Shown piece after piece: positions 16,616 to 25,143 of a DNA stretch of 64,000 bases; the stretch's first letter is position 1; each line of letters opens with the position of its first letter. A program made the position numbers and the translations under genes. The notes beneath the pieces are model-generated. The model saw nothing but the letters and a program-made list of their open reading frames with translations. It was not told the origin of the DNA and did no database searches. The DNA is from Cyclobacteriaceae bacterium (GTDB lineage Bacteria; Bacteroidota; Bacteroidia; Cytophagales; Cyclobacteriaceae): contig JAEUTZ010000025.1 of assembly GCA_016787725.1 (NCBI GenBank), positions 310,001 to 374,000 on the forward strand. The letters run 5' to 3'.

Positions 16616-18338
16616 AACTTGATTTAATATGGTTCTTGAATTGATTAAACGATTCTTTTGAGGAAGCCTGATCGGTAGTGATTTCCAGAATCCGGGTCGG
16701 TCCATCAAACTTAAAAAAATCTTTAAAGGATGATTTGAGTTGTTTGAGATTGTCGGCCTCTTGAAACTGAAACCCAAATTCATGGGCGAGATGCCTGGCT
16801 GAAAGCCGTTGCCGGGTAATGAAAAATTCATTGGCTTCGGGTAAGTCTCCGGGTCCATCGATCAAATTGAAAATAACGCCCCCGTGGTTGTTCACCACTA
16901 CCACATGCAAATTGGGAATGGGATAGTTGTGCCAGAAGGCATTGCGGTCATAGAAAAAAGCAAGGTCACCAGTGATTAAAATGTTAGGCACATCACTGCT
17001 AAGTGCATGCCCGACAGCTGTACTGGTACAACCATCAATCCCGCTCGTACCACGATTGGAAAATACCCGCACACCATTACCTTTTTCGGCCAAACCAATC
17101 AGATTGGCATACCGAACGGCCATGCTGTTGGCAAGGTGAAGGTTGCAGCGCTCCGGCAAAGCATTGATGATTTCCCGAATGCCGGTGAGTTCATTAAATC
17201 CCGACTTACTAAAGAACGCCAGAGAAGCAAGTTGCGCCCGGTGCATTTCTGCTTTCCACAAGTTTGCATAATTATCCTTCTTCTGTAGCTCAAACTTATC
17301 AAGGTGGGGTGGAGTGCTTAATGATTCAAAGAACAATTTGGGCTCCGCATAAATAATTCTTGTCAACGCCTGAAAAGTATCGCTGCTCAGTCCACCCGGC
17401 TGAATATGCCAATGGTGAAGAGACGGATTCTTCCGGAGGAATACCTTCAGATTTTTTGAAATAACGGACTTGCCGAACGTAATCAGCAGATCGGGTTGCA
17501 AGGACTGAGCCACTGACTCAGAACATTGCCCGAGGAATATTTCCGCCAATGGAATGTTCGTTGAAAGGCTGTGAAAATTTGAGATGACATCCCCCAGCAA
17601 CGCAACCTTATGTATCTTAATGAATTTCTCAACGGCTTTTAAGAGCCCCTCGTGATAATCATTTTGACCCGCCACCAGCATCACTTTCTGATACCCGGTC
17701 AGTTCCGTCAACAAGGGTTTTAGCTCTTTCTCGCTCAACACTATTTTTCCTCCGGCTGCCTGTGTTATCCGGATATTTTTGGTGAAACTGATTTTTTCAC
17801 CCGCGGCAGGATAGAGCGGCTCCCGCAATGGAATATTAATGTGCACAGGGCCTTGAGGAAATTCCTGGGCAAGGGCAATGGCTTCGTTTACCGTGCGATG
17901 GATATACCAGATTGCATCTGCATGGGTATAGTCGGCCGGGAGCGTGTATGACTTCTTTACATGATTACCGAATAAATTTTCCTGCCGAATGGTTTGTCCA
18001 TCCAGTTGGTCAATCCATTCTTTGGGTCGGTCGGCAGTGAAAATCAAAACTGGAATTTGTTGAAAGAACGCTTCCGCCACAGCCGGTGAGAAATTATAGG
18101 CTGCAGATCCTGACGTGGAAACGAGCACGGCAGGGGTCTTGGTCTGTTGGGCAATTCCGAGTGCAACGAATCCTGCACTCCGTTCATCGCTCAACGTGCG
18201 GCAGCTAATTTTTTCATGACGCGCAAACGCGAGGGTGAGTGGTGCGCAGCGCGATCCCGGGCAGACAATGGCTTGGCTGATTCCGTGCCGGGCACAAATT
18301 TCTGCGATGTCATAAATGGGTTGAAGGCGCACAGGCAA
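16605..18338 (-). CDS. menD: SEPHCHC synthase (MenD)
   Basis: 577 residues, thiamine-diphosphate enzyme adding 2-oxoglutarate to isochorismate. Typical elements are the early [30 protein letters not shown], the TPP site [14 protein letters not shown]...[15 protein letters not shown] and [16 protein letters not shown]. The ATG immediately follows the menF stop with no gap, and the 3' end overlaps menB. Confidence 0.95.
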   Translation of the reverse strand: MPVRLQPIYDIAEICARHGISQAIVCPGSRCAPLTLAFARHEKISCRTLSDERSAGFVALGIAQQTKTPAVLVSTSGSAAYNFSPAVAEAFFQQIPVLIFTADRPKEWIDQLDGQTIRQENLFGNHVKKSYTLPADYTHADAIWYIHRTVNEAIALAQEFPQGPVHINIPLREPLYPAAGEKISFTKNIRITQAAGGKIVLSEKELKPLLTELTGYQKVMLVAGQNDYHEGLLKAVEKFIKIHKVALLGDVISNFHSLSTNIPLAEIFLGQCSESVAQSLQPDLLITFGKSVISKNLKVFLRKNPSLHHWHIQPGGLSSDTFQALTRIIYAEPKLFFESLSTPPHLDKFELQKKDNYANLWKAEMHRAQLASLAFFSKSGFNELTGIREIINALPERCNLHLANSMAVRYANLIGLAEKGNGVRVFSNRGTSGIDGCTSTAVGHALSSDVPNILITGDLAFFYDRNAFWHNYPIPNLHVVVVNNHGGVIFNLIDGPGDLPEANEFFITRQRLSARHLAHEFGFQFQEADNLKQLKSSFKDFFKFDGPTRILEITTDQASSKESFNQFKNHIKSSYES

Positions 18339-19487
18339 TTATTGAATCAGAATGTTTCGAAGATTATCCATCTTCATTTCAGTTTCACTCCATTCCTGAT
18401 CCGCGATTGAATCGGCAGTGACACCGGCACCCGCATACAGGCGTACTTGATCGGAGAACCATTGAAGGCATCGAAGATTGACATACAGGTGACTTTCTGT
18501 TTTCAGATTGACGGGGCCCAGATAACCACTGTAGTATTCACGCTCATAGCCTTCCTGCTTTTTCAGAAAGTCAATCGAACTTTCCATGGGCATTCCGCAG
18601 ACAGCAGACGTTGGATGCAATAACTTCAGCATGACGGATCCTAATTGCGGAAAGTTGGTTGCCAACATGTCTACTTCATATTCGGTTTTCAGATGCATGA
18701 CATTGCCGGCCACGGTGGTCTTAGGTCCATGTTCTTCATATTCACGCAACCGGATTTTCTTAAAACAATTAATGATGAACCGGCACACCAAAGCCTGCTC
18801 TTCAATTTCCTTTTGTGTCCAGGCAACGGACTTAAGATTGATATCTTGCGAATAGGGCAAAGTGCCAGCCAATGCAACGGTTTTGAATTTACTTTGAGTT
18901 ACGCTCACCAACAACTCGGGCGAAGCTCCCAGCCAGGTTCCGGTCTCGGGTGACGAAACCAGGGAAACCAGCGCCTGCGGATGTTTTGCACACAATTTTT
19001 CAAAGGCATCCACCAGGTTTAATTTGTCCACCACAATATCCTTAAATCGGGAAGGAACCACCTTTTCAAATTGACCCTGCTCAATGGCCGTAATACTCTC
19101 CTGAACCAACTGCTGAAAATTCGGGGTACTTTCATCACGTTTAGGTTTCTGATAAAAAGCAAGTTCTCTGGGAATTGGATCATGCAGAATCTCAGCAGGT
19201 GGCCTGGGACTCAACACACCGTTTTCGATCTGGTATAGCATGTCTGCTGGAACAAAGATTTTTTTTCGAGCGGGATCAAAAGGAGCGAAGGCAAATCCGG
19301 TTTCCGACCCTTCCAGGTTAATATCGTCAAGGTATTTAACAGAATCTGCCAGGATCAGAAAGGTTTCCTTTTTACCGGGCATTTTCCATAAAGAAAATGA
19401 TTGCCCCCGCGCGAGGGCGCGTGACAGGATTCGACTCACTAATTCAGTGGCACTTACATCGCGATTTTTCTTGTCTGCAAAAACCAT
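18339..19487 (-). CDS. menF: Isochorismate synthase (MenF/EntC family)
   Basis: 382 residues of the chorismate-binding family. The C-terminal half holds QFEKVVPSRFKDI, GTWLGASPELLVS, VALAGTLPYS and HPTSAVCGMPMESSIDFLKKQEGYEREYYSGYLGP, which give the Mg-chorismate site. It converts chorismate to isochorismate. The men operon context supports a menaquinone rather than siderophore role. It starts 3 bp after menI and ends against menD. Confidence 0.93.
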   Translation of the reverse strand: MVFADKKNRDVSATELVSRILSRALARGQSFSLWKMPGKKETFLILADSVKYLDDINLEGSETGFAFAPFDPARKKIFVPADMLYQIENGVLSPRPPAEILHDPIPRELAFYQKPKRDESTPNFQQLVQESITAIEQGQFEKVVPSRFKDIVVDKLNLVDAFEKLCAKHPQALVSLVSSPETGTWLGASPELLVSVTQSKFKTVALAGTLPYSQDINLKSVAWTQKEIEEQALVCRFIINCFKKIRLREYEEHGPKTTVAGNVMHLKTEYEVDMLATNFPQLGSVMLKLLHPTSAVCGMPMESSIDFLKKQEGYEREYYSGYLGPVNLKTESHLYVNLRCLQWFSDQVRLYAGAGVTADSIADQEWSETEMKMDNLRNILIQ

Positions 19488-19490
19488 TTT

Positions 19491-19916
19491 TTATCGCTTA
19501 TCAATTACAGCCATCGTTATCCGGCTGGTGCAAACCAACTCCTGTGCTTCGTTGGTGATTCGGATATCCCATACGTGTGTTCTTTTGCCAATATGAACCG
19601 GTCGTGTAATTCCGAACACATAGCCTTGCTTTACACTTTTAATATGATTGGCATTAATCTCCAATCCAACGCAGTATTGTTTTTCCGGGTCAACACAGCA
19701 CGTGGCGGCAACACTACCCAGGGTCTCTGCCAAACTCACCGAAGCACCACCATGTAACAAGCCAAGGGGTTGATGGGTTCTGAAATCCACCGGCATTTTT
19801 GCTGAGATATAATCAAATCCTATTTCAGTGAATTCAATGCCAAGGTGACTTACCAGGGTATTGGCAGAGAGTTTATTGAGGTCGTGAATGGATATGCCTG
19901 GCTTGAATACAGACAT
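19491..19916 (-). CDS. menI: Hotdog thioesterase, probable DHNA-CoA thioesterase (MenI-like)
   Basis: 141 residues, PaaI/YdiI-type hotdog fold. PLGLLHGGASVSLAETLGSVAA carries the catalytic Glu of the YdiI (MenI) family. Position as first gene of an operon with menF-menD-menB-menE fits release of CoA from DHNA-CoA. Other PaaI-type thioesterases look similar, so the symbol rests partly on context. Confidence 0.78.
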   Translation of the reverse strand: MSVFKPGISIHDLNKLSANTLVSHLGIEFTEIGFDYISAKMPVDFRTHQPLGLLHGGASVSLAETLGSVAATCCVDPEKQYCVGLEINANHIKSVKQGYVFGITRPVHIGKRTHVWDIRITNEAQELVCTSRITMAVIDKR

Positions 19917-19948
19917 GGGGTTGGGGACTGTGAATTAAACTATTTCCT

Positions 19949-19956
19949 TATTTTTG
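19949..19956 (+). promoter_or_regulatory. -7 box for histidine phosphatase gene
   Basis: TATTTTTG matches TAnnTTTG, 41 nt before the ATG at 19998, in the gap between divergent menI and this gene. A TTG at 19921-19923 is 25 nt upstream, slightly longer than the usual spacing. Confidence 0.4.
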
Positions 19957-19997
19957 CGCCCGCATCTGCATGGCGGCTTGAAATTAGGTAGAAATTG

Positions 19998-20654
19998 ATG
20001 AGCAAAAAAATCTATATCATACGGCACGGTCAAACTGATTTTAACCTGCAGGGAATTGTGCAAGGAAGTGGAGTGGATTCCTCTCTCAATGAGACCGGTC
20101 GTCAGCAAGCATTATCATTTTTTGAGGCCTATCGCTCCGTTCCCTTTAACAAAATCTATACTTCGACACTAAAACGTACTGTTGAATCGGTAGAATCCTT
20201 TCTGACGTTGGGTATTCCCCATGAACAATTACCAGGATTGAACGAGATCAGCTGGGGAACGAAAGAAGGCCAGATAATTACTCCGGAAGAAGATGCCTAT
20301 TACCACTGGATGTTGCAACAATGGCAACTAGGCAATACGCATGAGCGGATTGAGGGTGGCGAAAGCCCCGAAGATGTTACAGTGCGTCAGGCCAACGCTG
20401 TAGAACACATTCTTGGGAAGAAGGCGGAGGAGCAAATCTTGATTTGTATGCATGGCCGGGCCATGCGGATTTTATTATGTCGACTGTTAAACTATCCATT
20501 GCGAAGCATGGATATGTTCGAACATGAAAATCTTTGTTTGTATTTAGTGGAGTATTCTGGAACGATGTTTTCGGTTCGCCTGTACAACGACACGGCTCAT
20601 CTGGCCGGAATGAAGGCACCCGTAAAAGTGGCCGCAAATCAGGCTACGCTTTAA
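19998..20654 (+). CDS. Histidine phosphatase family protein
   Basis: 218 residues from ATG at 19998; a TTG one codon earlier is less likely. IIRHGQTDFNLQG holds the phospho-acceptor His and RHG motif, and ICMHGRAMRILLC the second catalytic His. Members include phosphoglycerate mutase-like and cobalamin phosphatases; the substrate cannot be told. The 3' end overlaps the convergent TPR gene by 11 bp. Confidence 0.85.
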   Translation: MSKKIYIIRHGQTDFNLQGIVQGSGVDSSLNETGRQQALSFFEAYRSVPFNKIYTSTLKRTVESVESFLTLGIPHEQLPGLNEISWGTKEGQIITPEEDAYYHWMLQQWQLGNTHERIEGGESPEDVTVRQANAVEHILGKKAEEQILICMHGRAMRILLCRLLNYPLRSMDMFEHENLCLYLVEYSGTMFSVRLYNDTAHLAGMKAPVKVAANQATL

Positions 20655-22143
20655 AAGCGGGTAACCTGTCCAACTCTGTTCGGGCTTTGCTATCGATGCT
20701 GTTTTTGTATTCGTGCTTGGGGTAACTGAGGGCGAGCTCAAAGTACTTTCGGGCGTTGGAATAATCGCGTTGTTCCTTGGCGATATAGCCCAGTTGCAAC
20801 GCTGAGTAGGCTCCGAAATACCACGGGTTATTTTTTGTCATGTCAATGCTTTGTTGATACAACACCTTGGCCGTAGCAATTTCTCCGGTGCGATGCGCCA
20901 GGCGAGCCTTGCGATAATGGTATTCGGTTTTGTCTTTATCGGTGGTTAGTTCGGCCAGCGAGACGGAACTTAAAATCCGGGCAGCTTCTTTGTAATACCC
21001 GCCATCAGTATAAAATCGGGCACTCAGCAATTTCTTGTTTGGCAGGTTCGGTTGCTCCAATTGTTGCGCTGCATAGCGGTCCGGTTCTGCTTTATCCGAA
21101 CCGGATAGTTTCGCTTTTTCATAATAGGATTTAGCTTGCCGGGAATCGTTCAATAACCAATACGCAAGGGAAATTTTGAAGTACGAGTCTTTTTTAAAGC
21201 TAATGCTGGGGTAGTGGGTGATAAACTTTTGAAAAGCTTGAATTGACTCCTGATAATCCCCCCGCTGCAACAAGACTTCACCCTTCAGATAATCAATGTA
21301 ATGCATTGGTAGACCTTCCTTTTGCGATTCTATTTGATGAATGAGTGCCAGCGCTTCTTCACCGCGGGCATCCTTCACCAACATATTCACCCCGATAAAG
21401 AGTAACAAGCGATTCTCAGGTTGTTCCCTTAACGTTGCATTGATTCCATTGGCAGCTTCAGAAAACTGCTGATTGATAAATCCCTGAATCGTGTAATAAA
21501 GAATGCCCGCTTCTGTGTTTAATGAGGAGGGTGAGTTTTTTAATTCTGAAAGCTGCCGTTGTCCTTTATCGACAGATCCTTTCATTCCCAATAAACTCAT
21601 AAACCATTGATACTTGTCCGGTACCGAGCCTACCATTACCTGAAGCACTCCACTGGTTTTCTTAATGGGGATGAAGGTTGGAAATTGTTTAAGGCATTCG
21701 GACGTGAGTTGATACGCTTTGCGAATCGACATGACCGCAGTGAGTTCCTGCCCCAGGTTGAGATAACAAAAACCGCGCTGCAGGTTTAACTCTGCTTGCA
21801 GAAAAAGTGTTTCCGCAGTGACCGGCAAACTCTCCAGGTATTTCAGATTTTGCTTGAATTTTTCTTCGATCTTCGGAAAGCCCGCATGGTCTTCCGTAAT
21901 CAGGATGTACAGGGTTTCATTCAGACTTTCAACATACAGTTTGTGAAAGCCTGGGGTTCGAACACGTTTGAGTTGCTCGCGGGCTTTGTCTGGCTGCAGA
22001 TTGGTTACATACCAATAGGCCTTTTGCAAGTCTGCCTCAAATTGCCAGGTTAATTCAGTGGCAAGTGCAACCTCCACGAACAAAAAAAGGCAAGTGATCA
22101 AGCCTGCCTTTCTTATGAATGTTATGAATTTCTGGTTATTCAA
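20644..22143 (-). CDS. TPR-repeat protein, exported
   Basis: 499 residues. A signal peptide (LITCLFLFVEVALA) is followed by helical repeats of TPR type throughout (for example GEVLLQRGDYQESIQAFQKFITHYP; EQRDYSNARKYFELALSYP). No enzyme motif. The start overlaps the upstream coiled-coil gene by 8 bp, so it belongs to the Nif3-coiled-coil-TPR operon. Probably a periplasmic scaffold; function unknown. Confidence 0.75.
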   Translation of the reverse strand: MNNQKFITFIRKAGLITCLFLFVEVALATELTWQFEADLQKAYWYVTNLQPDKAREQLKRVRTPGFHKLYVESLNETLYILITEDHAGFPKIEEKFKQNLKYLESLPVTAETLFLQAELNLQRGFCYLNLGQELTAVMSIRKAYQLTSECLKQFPTFIPIKKTSGVLQVMVGSVPDKYQWFMSLLGMKGSVDKGQRQLSELKNSPSSLNTEAGILYYTIQGFINQQFSEAANGINATLREQPENRLLLFIGVNMLVKDARGEEALALIHQIESQKEGLPMHYIDYLKGEVLLQRGDYQESIQAFQKFITHYPSISFKKDSYFKISLAYWLLNDSRQAKSYYEKAKLSGSDKAEPDRYAAQQLEQPNLPNKKLLSARFYTDGGYYKEAARILSSVSLAELTTDKDKTEYHYRKARLAHRTGEIATAKVLYQQSIDMTKNNPWYFGAYSALQLGYIAKEQRDYSNARKYFELALSYPKHEYKNSIDSKARTELDRLPAFKA

Positions 22144-22927
22144 CTTTTTTTGCCCGTTTTGCCGGAGCTGCCTTTTTTGGCTTCACTTCCTCTTCCATGG
22201 AGCCTAAATCGACATCGGCTAAAATTCTGCCGGAATGTTCATCAATAACAATTTTCTTCTTTTCCCGGATTTCAGCAATTTTTTGGGGCGGTATGATGAT
22301 GTTACAACCTTCGGCCGCGCCTCGAACCACCCGTACTACTGCCAATCCATTGGAAAGACTGCTTCTTAAACGGCTATAGTGCTTCAGAAGTTTATCTTCA
22401 ATTTTCTTAACGGCTTTATCGCGCTCTGTGAGGAGCCTCTTCTCTTCTTCCTGGCTCTCACCCAGGATATTATCCAGTTCGTTTTTCTTATTCTGCAGGT
22501 CTTCCTCTCTTTCTTTAATAATTGTCTCGATCGAGGCAATTTCTGCTTTCTTGGCCTCCATTTTCTCTTTGGCCTCTTTAATTCGTTTTTCGCAAATCTG
22601 AACCTCTAATTCCTGAAGCTCAATTTCCTTGGTAATGGCATCAAATTCGCGGTTGTTCTTAACGTTTTTTTGCTGCTCGTTATATTTCTTAACCAGCTTT
22701 TCTGCCTCTTTGATACCTTCCTTATTCTTCTTGATGGCATCTTCTAATTCTTTCAATTCAGCTTCAAAACGGCCCAAACGCGTCCGGTAGCCTTCCATTT
22801 CATCTTCGAGGTCTTGCACCTCATCGGGCAAATCGCCACGCAATTTTTTGAGTTCGTCCAGTTTTGAGTCGATGGATTGTAATTTTACCAGGGCTTCTAA
22901 TTTCTGTGCAACTGTCTGATTTTCCAT
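22136..22927 (-). CDS. Coiled-coil protein with degenerate C4 zinc ribbon
   Basis: 263 residues. Residues 5-185 form a long antiparallel coiled-coil hairpin. Residues 200-240 match the C-terminal zinc-ribbon family that usually accompanies it (RGxCxGC...IPPQ...CExCGRIL). Here the first Cys is Ala205, the second pair is Asp229 and Ser232 (DEHSGRIL), and only Cys208 remains, so zinc binding is probably lost. The basic tail (KPKKAAPAKRAKKVE) may bind nucleic acid. It lies 3 bp after nif3. The exact role of the family is unknown. Confidence 0.8.
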   Translation of the reverse strand: MENQTVAQKLEALVKLQSIDSKLDELKKLRGDLPDEVQDLEDEMEGYRTRLGRFEAELKELEDAIKKNKEGIKEAEKLVKKYNEQQKNVKNNREFDAITKEIELQELEVQICEKRIKEAKEKMEAKKAEIASIETIIKEREEDLQNKKNELDNILGESQEEEKRLLTERDKAVKKIEDKLLKHYSRLRSSLSNGLAVVRVVRGAAEGCNIIIPPQKIAEIREKKKIVIDEHSGRILADVDLGSMEEEVKPKKAAPAKRAKKVE

Positions 22928-22930
22928 TAC

Positions 22931-24034
22931 TTAGAGATAACTGATAGGATTGGTAATTACTTTTGAAAAAGCGACTGCAAAAGTAGGAAATTTTTCCGTC
23001 AAATACTCACCCAACAGGTCTTTCGTAAACTGCTCGCTTTCATAATGACCAATATCGGCTACCATAATTTTACCCTCGGCATCAAAAAATTCATGGTATT
23101 TGAAGTCGGCAGAGATGTAAACTTGAGCTCCGCTCGCAATAGCCTGAGGGAGCAAGAAACTTCCCGAACCCCCACAAACTGCCACGGTATTAATCATTCC
23201 CGGAATGGGTTTGGTATGCCGGACACACTCGGTTTTCATGACGGTCTTCAATCGCTTCAAAAATGAAACTGGCTCCTCCGCTGCGGGAAGTTCCCCCACG
23301 ATTCCGGCACCCACTTCCTGATTTTCATTTTCAAGCACACTCAAATAATAGGCAACCTCCTCATAAGGATGACTCGACCGGAGGGCTGCCAAAATGGGTT
23401 TCTTCAAAGGAGCTGGTAAGATTACTTCAACCCGAAGTTCGCTGGTCCGCTCCAACGTGCCCAATGTTCCCTGATACGGTTTGGCATCAGCCGTGGGCAG
23501 GAATGTTCCTTCACCAAGAAGTTGGAAACTGCAGTTCTTATAGTTACCTATTTGACCAGCACCGGCTTTATACAAGGCTTCAGTTACACGTTCCACATGT
23601 TCACGGGGAGTGAACGTAACCAGTTTCAGCAAGGTATTTTTTTTGGGAGCCAGGATCCGAAGGTTCTTGAGTCCAATCGCATTCGCAATTTTTTTGTTAA
23701 CTCCGTCAATCACATTATCCAGGTTAGTATGAATGGCATAGATCGCCACGTTATGCTGAATCGCTTTGATCAAAAACCGTTCAACATAGGTTTGGCCGGT
23801 AAGTCGCTTAATGCCTTTGAACAAAATGGGGTGATGGGCAACAATCAAATTGCAGGAACGCGCCACCGCTTCGTCAAGGACAGCTTCTGTACAATCCAGG
23901 GTCACCAGAATTCCGGTAACCACCATCTCTGGGTTACCGGTGATCAGACCACTGTTATCATAATCTTCTTGGTAAGCACGGGGCGCCATCCTTTCCAGCG
24001 ATTCGATCACTGCTTTAATAGTTACAGAAGCCAT
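22931..24034 (-). CDS. Nif3-like dinuclear metal-centre protein
   Basis: 367 residues. Metal-binding segments LIVAHHPILFKGIKRL, IHTNLDN, CGGSGS...ISADFKYHEF and ADIGHYESEQF are typical of the NIF3/YbgI family. The ~120-residue middle insertion (LLKLVTFTPREHVERV...HPYEEVAYYL) is the PII-like/CutA-like domain of long Nif3 proteins. The biochemical role is poorly defined; a GTP cyclohydrolase I type 2 label is common but not proven. Divergent from lpxK. Confidence 0.88.
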   Translation of the reverse strand: MASVTIKAVIESLERMAPRAYQEDYDNSGLITGNPEMVVTGILVTLDCTEAVLDEAVARSCNLIVAHHPILFKGIKRLTGQTYVERFLIKAIQHNVAIYAIHTNLDNVIDGVNKKIANAIGLKNLRILAPKKNTLLKLVTFTPREHVERVTEALYKAGAGQIGNYKNCSFQLLGEGTFLPTADAKPYQGTLGTLERTSELRVEVILPAPLKKPILAALRSSHPYEEVAYYLSVLENENQEVGAGIVGELPAAEEPVSFLKRLKTVMKTECVRHTKPIPGMINTVAVCGGSGSFLLPQAIASGAQVYISADFKYHEFFDAEGKIMVADIGHYESEQFTKDLLGEYLTEKFPTFAVAFSKVITNPISYL

Positions 24035-24043
24035 TGATTTCCT

Positions 24044-24051
24044 TACTTTTG
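24044..24051 (+). promoter_or_regulatory. -7 box for lpxK
   Basis: TACTTTTG matches TAnnTTTG, 33 nt before the lpxK ATG. It sits 2 nt from the opposite-strand box of nif3, so the two promoters overlap. Confidence 0.42.
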
Positions 24052-24053
24052 GT

Positions 24054-24061
24054 CAAAAATA
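24054..24061 (-). promoter_or_regulatory. -7 box for nif3 operon
   Basis: On the minus strand this reads TATTTTTG (TAnnTTTG), 19 nt before the nif3 ATG. Confidence 0.42.
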
Positions 24062-24084
24062 GCGAAAGATCACGGCTCCTTTTT

Positions 24085-25143
24085 ATGGCCCTTTTCAAGT
24101 ATCTGTTACTGCCGTTTGCCGGTCTTTACAACCTGGTTACCCGCATCCGAAATCATCTGTACGACATCGGTCATAAGAGGTCATTCGAATTCAATACGAT
24201 TGTAATCAGCGTTGGCAATCTCAATGTAGGAGGGTCCGGGAAAACGCCCATGATTGAATACCTTATTCACCTGTTAAGTCCAAACTATCGGGTGGCTACC
24301 CTCAGTCGCGGATACGGTCGGGTTACATCGGGCTTTCACATCGCGAATGAACACGACAACGCCCGCACGATTGGGGATGAGCCCTTTCAATTGTATCGTA
24401 AATTCAAAGACGCAGTGGTGGTCACCGTGGGAGAAGAACGGGCGTTGGCGATTCCAACGATCTTAAACGAACGACCCGAAATACAAGTGATTTTATTGGA
24501 TGACGCCTTTCAACACCGCACCGTCATCCCGCAATTCTCTGTTTTGGTAACGGATTCGGCAAAACCCTTCTATCAGGATTTTGTTCTGCCCATGGGCCGG
24601 TTACGAGAGGCAAGAAGAGGTGCTAGTCGTGCCGATGTTATTGTCGTTACTAAGTGCACGAATTTATCAGCGGAAAAGGAAAGCGAGATCCGAAAGAACC
24701 TTGCGGCAGTAGTCGGGAACAAACCCGTTTTCTTTACCCGCTTAAGGTATGAGGCTCCGGTCCCCATCAATCATCAGGAAAAGATCAGTACAGAAGTTAT
24801 TCTGGTTACCGGGATTGCCAACAGCATTAACCTGGAGCAAGAGGTAGCAGCCCGGTTTAAAGTTGTAAAGCATTTCCGCTATCCGGATCACCATGTTTAT
24901 TCAACACAGGAAATTGATGCCATTCACCGGATTGCAGAAGCAAACCACATTCGTTCAATTATTACAACTGAAAAAGACATGGTTAAATTGGTAACGGGTA
25001 TGGTAAGAGATCGGTTAGCAGCGCAAAACTGGTTTTACATTCCTATTCAAACAACCTTTGTAAAAGATGGTTCAGATTTTGATAACAGGGTATTGCGGTT
25101 GGTGAACTCCAAATTGGAGGAGGGATCGCAGGGGAGTGAATAA
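24085..25143 (+). CDS. lpxK: Tetraacyldisaccharide 4'-kinase (LpxK)
   Basis: 352 residues from ATG at 24085 (MALFKYLLLPFAGLYNLVTR). An upstream TTG at 24034 would add 17 residues over the promoter and is rejected. Walker A is SVGNLNVGGSGKTPM, and the conserved LLDDAFQHR and GRLREA blocks are present. It phosphorylates the lipid A disaccharide at the inner membrane. The 3' end overlaps the porin reading frame by 8 bp. Confidence 0.93.
   Translation: MALFKYLLLPFAGLYNLVTRIRNHLYDIGHKRSFEFNTIVISVGNLNVGGSGKTPMIEYLIHLLSPNYRVATLSRGYGRVTSGFHIANEHDNARTIGDEPFQLYRKFKDAVVVTVGEERALAIPTILNERPEIQVILLDDAFQHRTVIPQFSVLVTDSAKPFYQDFVLPMGRLREARRGASRADVIVVTKCTNLSAEKESEIRKNLAAVVGNKPVFFTRLRYEAPVPINHQEKISTEVILVTGIANSINLEQEVAARFKVVKHFRYPDHHVYSTQEIDAIHRIAEANHIRSIITTEKDMVKLVTGMVRDRLAAQNWFYIPIQTTFVKDGSDFDNRVLRLVNSKLEEGSQGSE

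Noticed and set aside
16070-16627. 185-codon plus-strand ORF
   Set aside because: Antisense to menB, which has full catalytic motifs.
16616-16858. N-terminal extension of menB
   Set aside because: Lies inside menD; MenB homology begins just after the ATG at 16613-16615.
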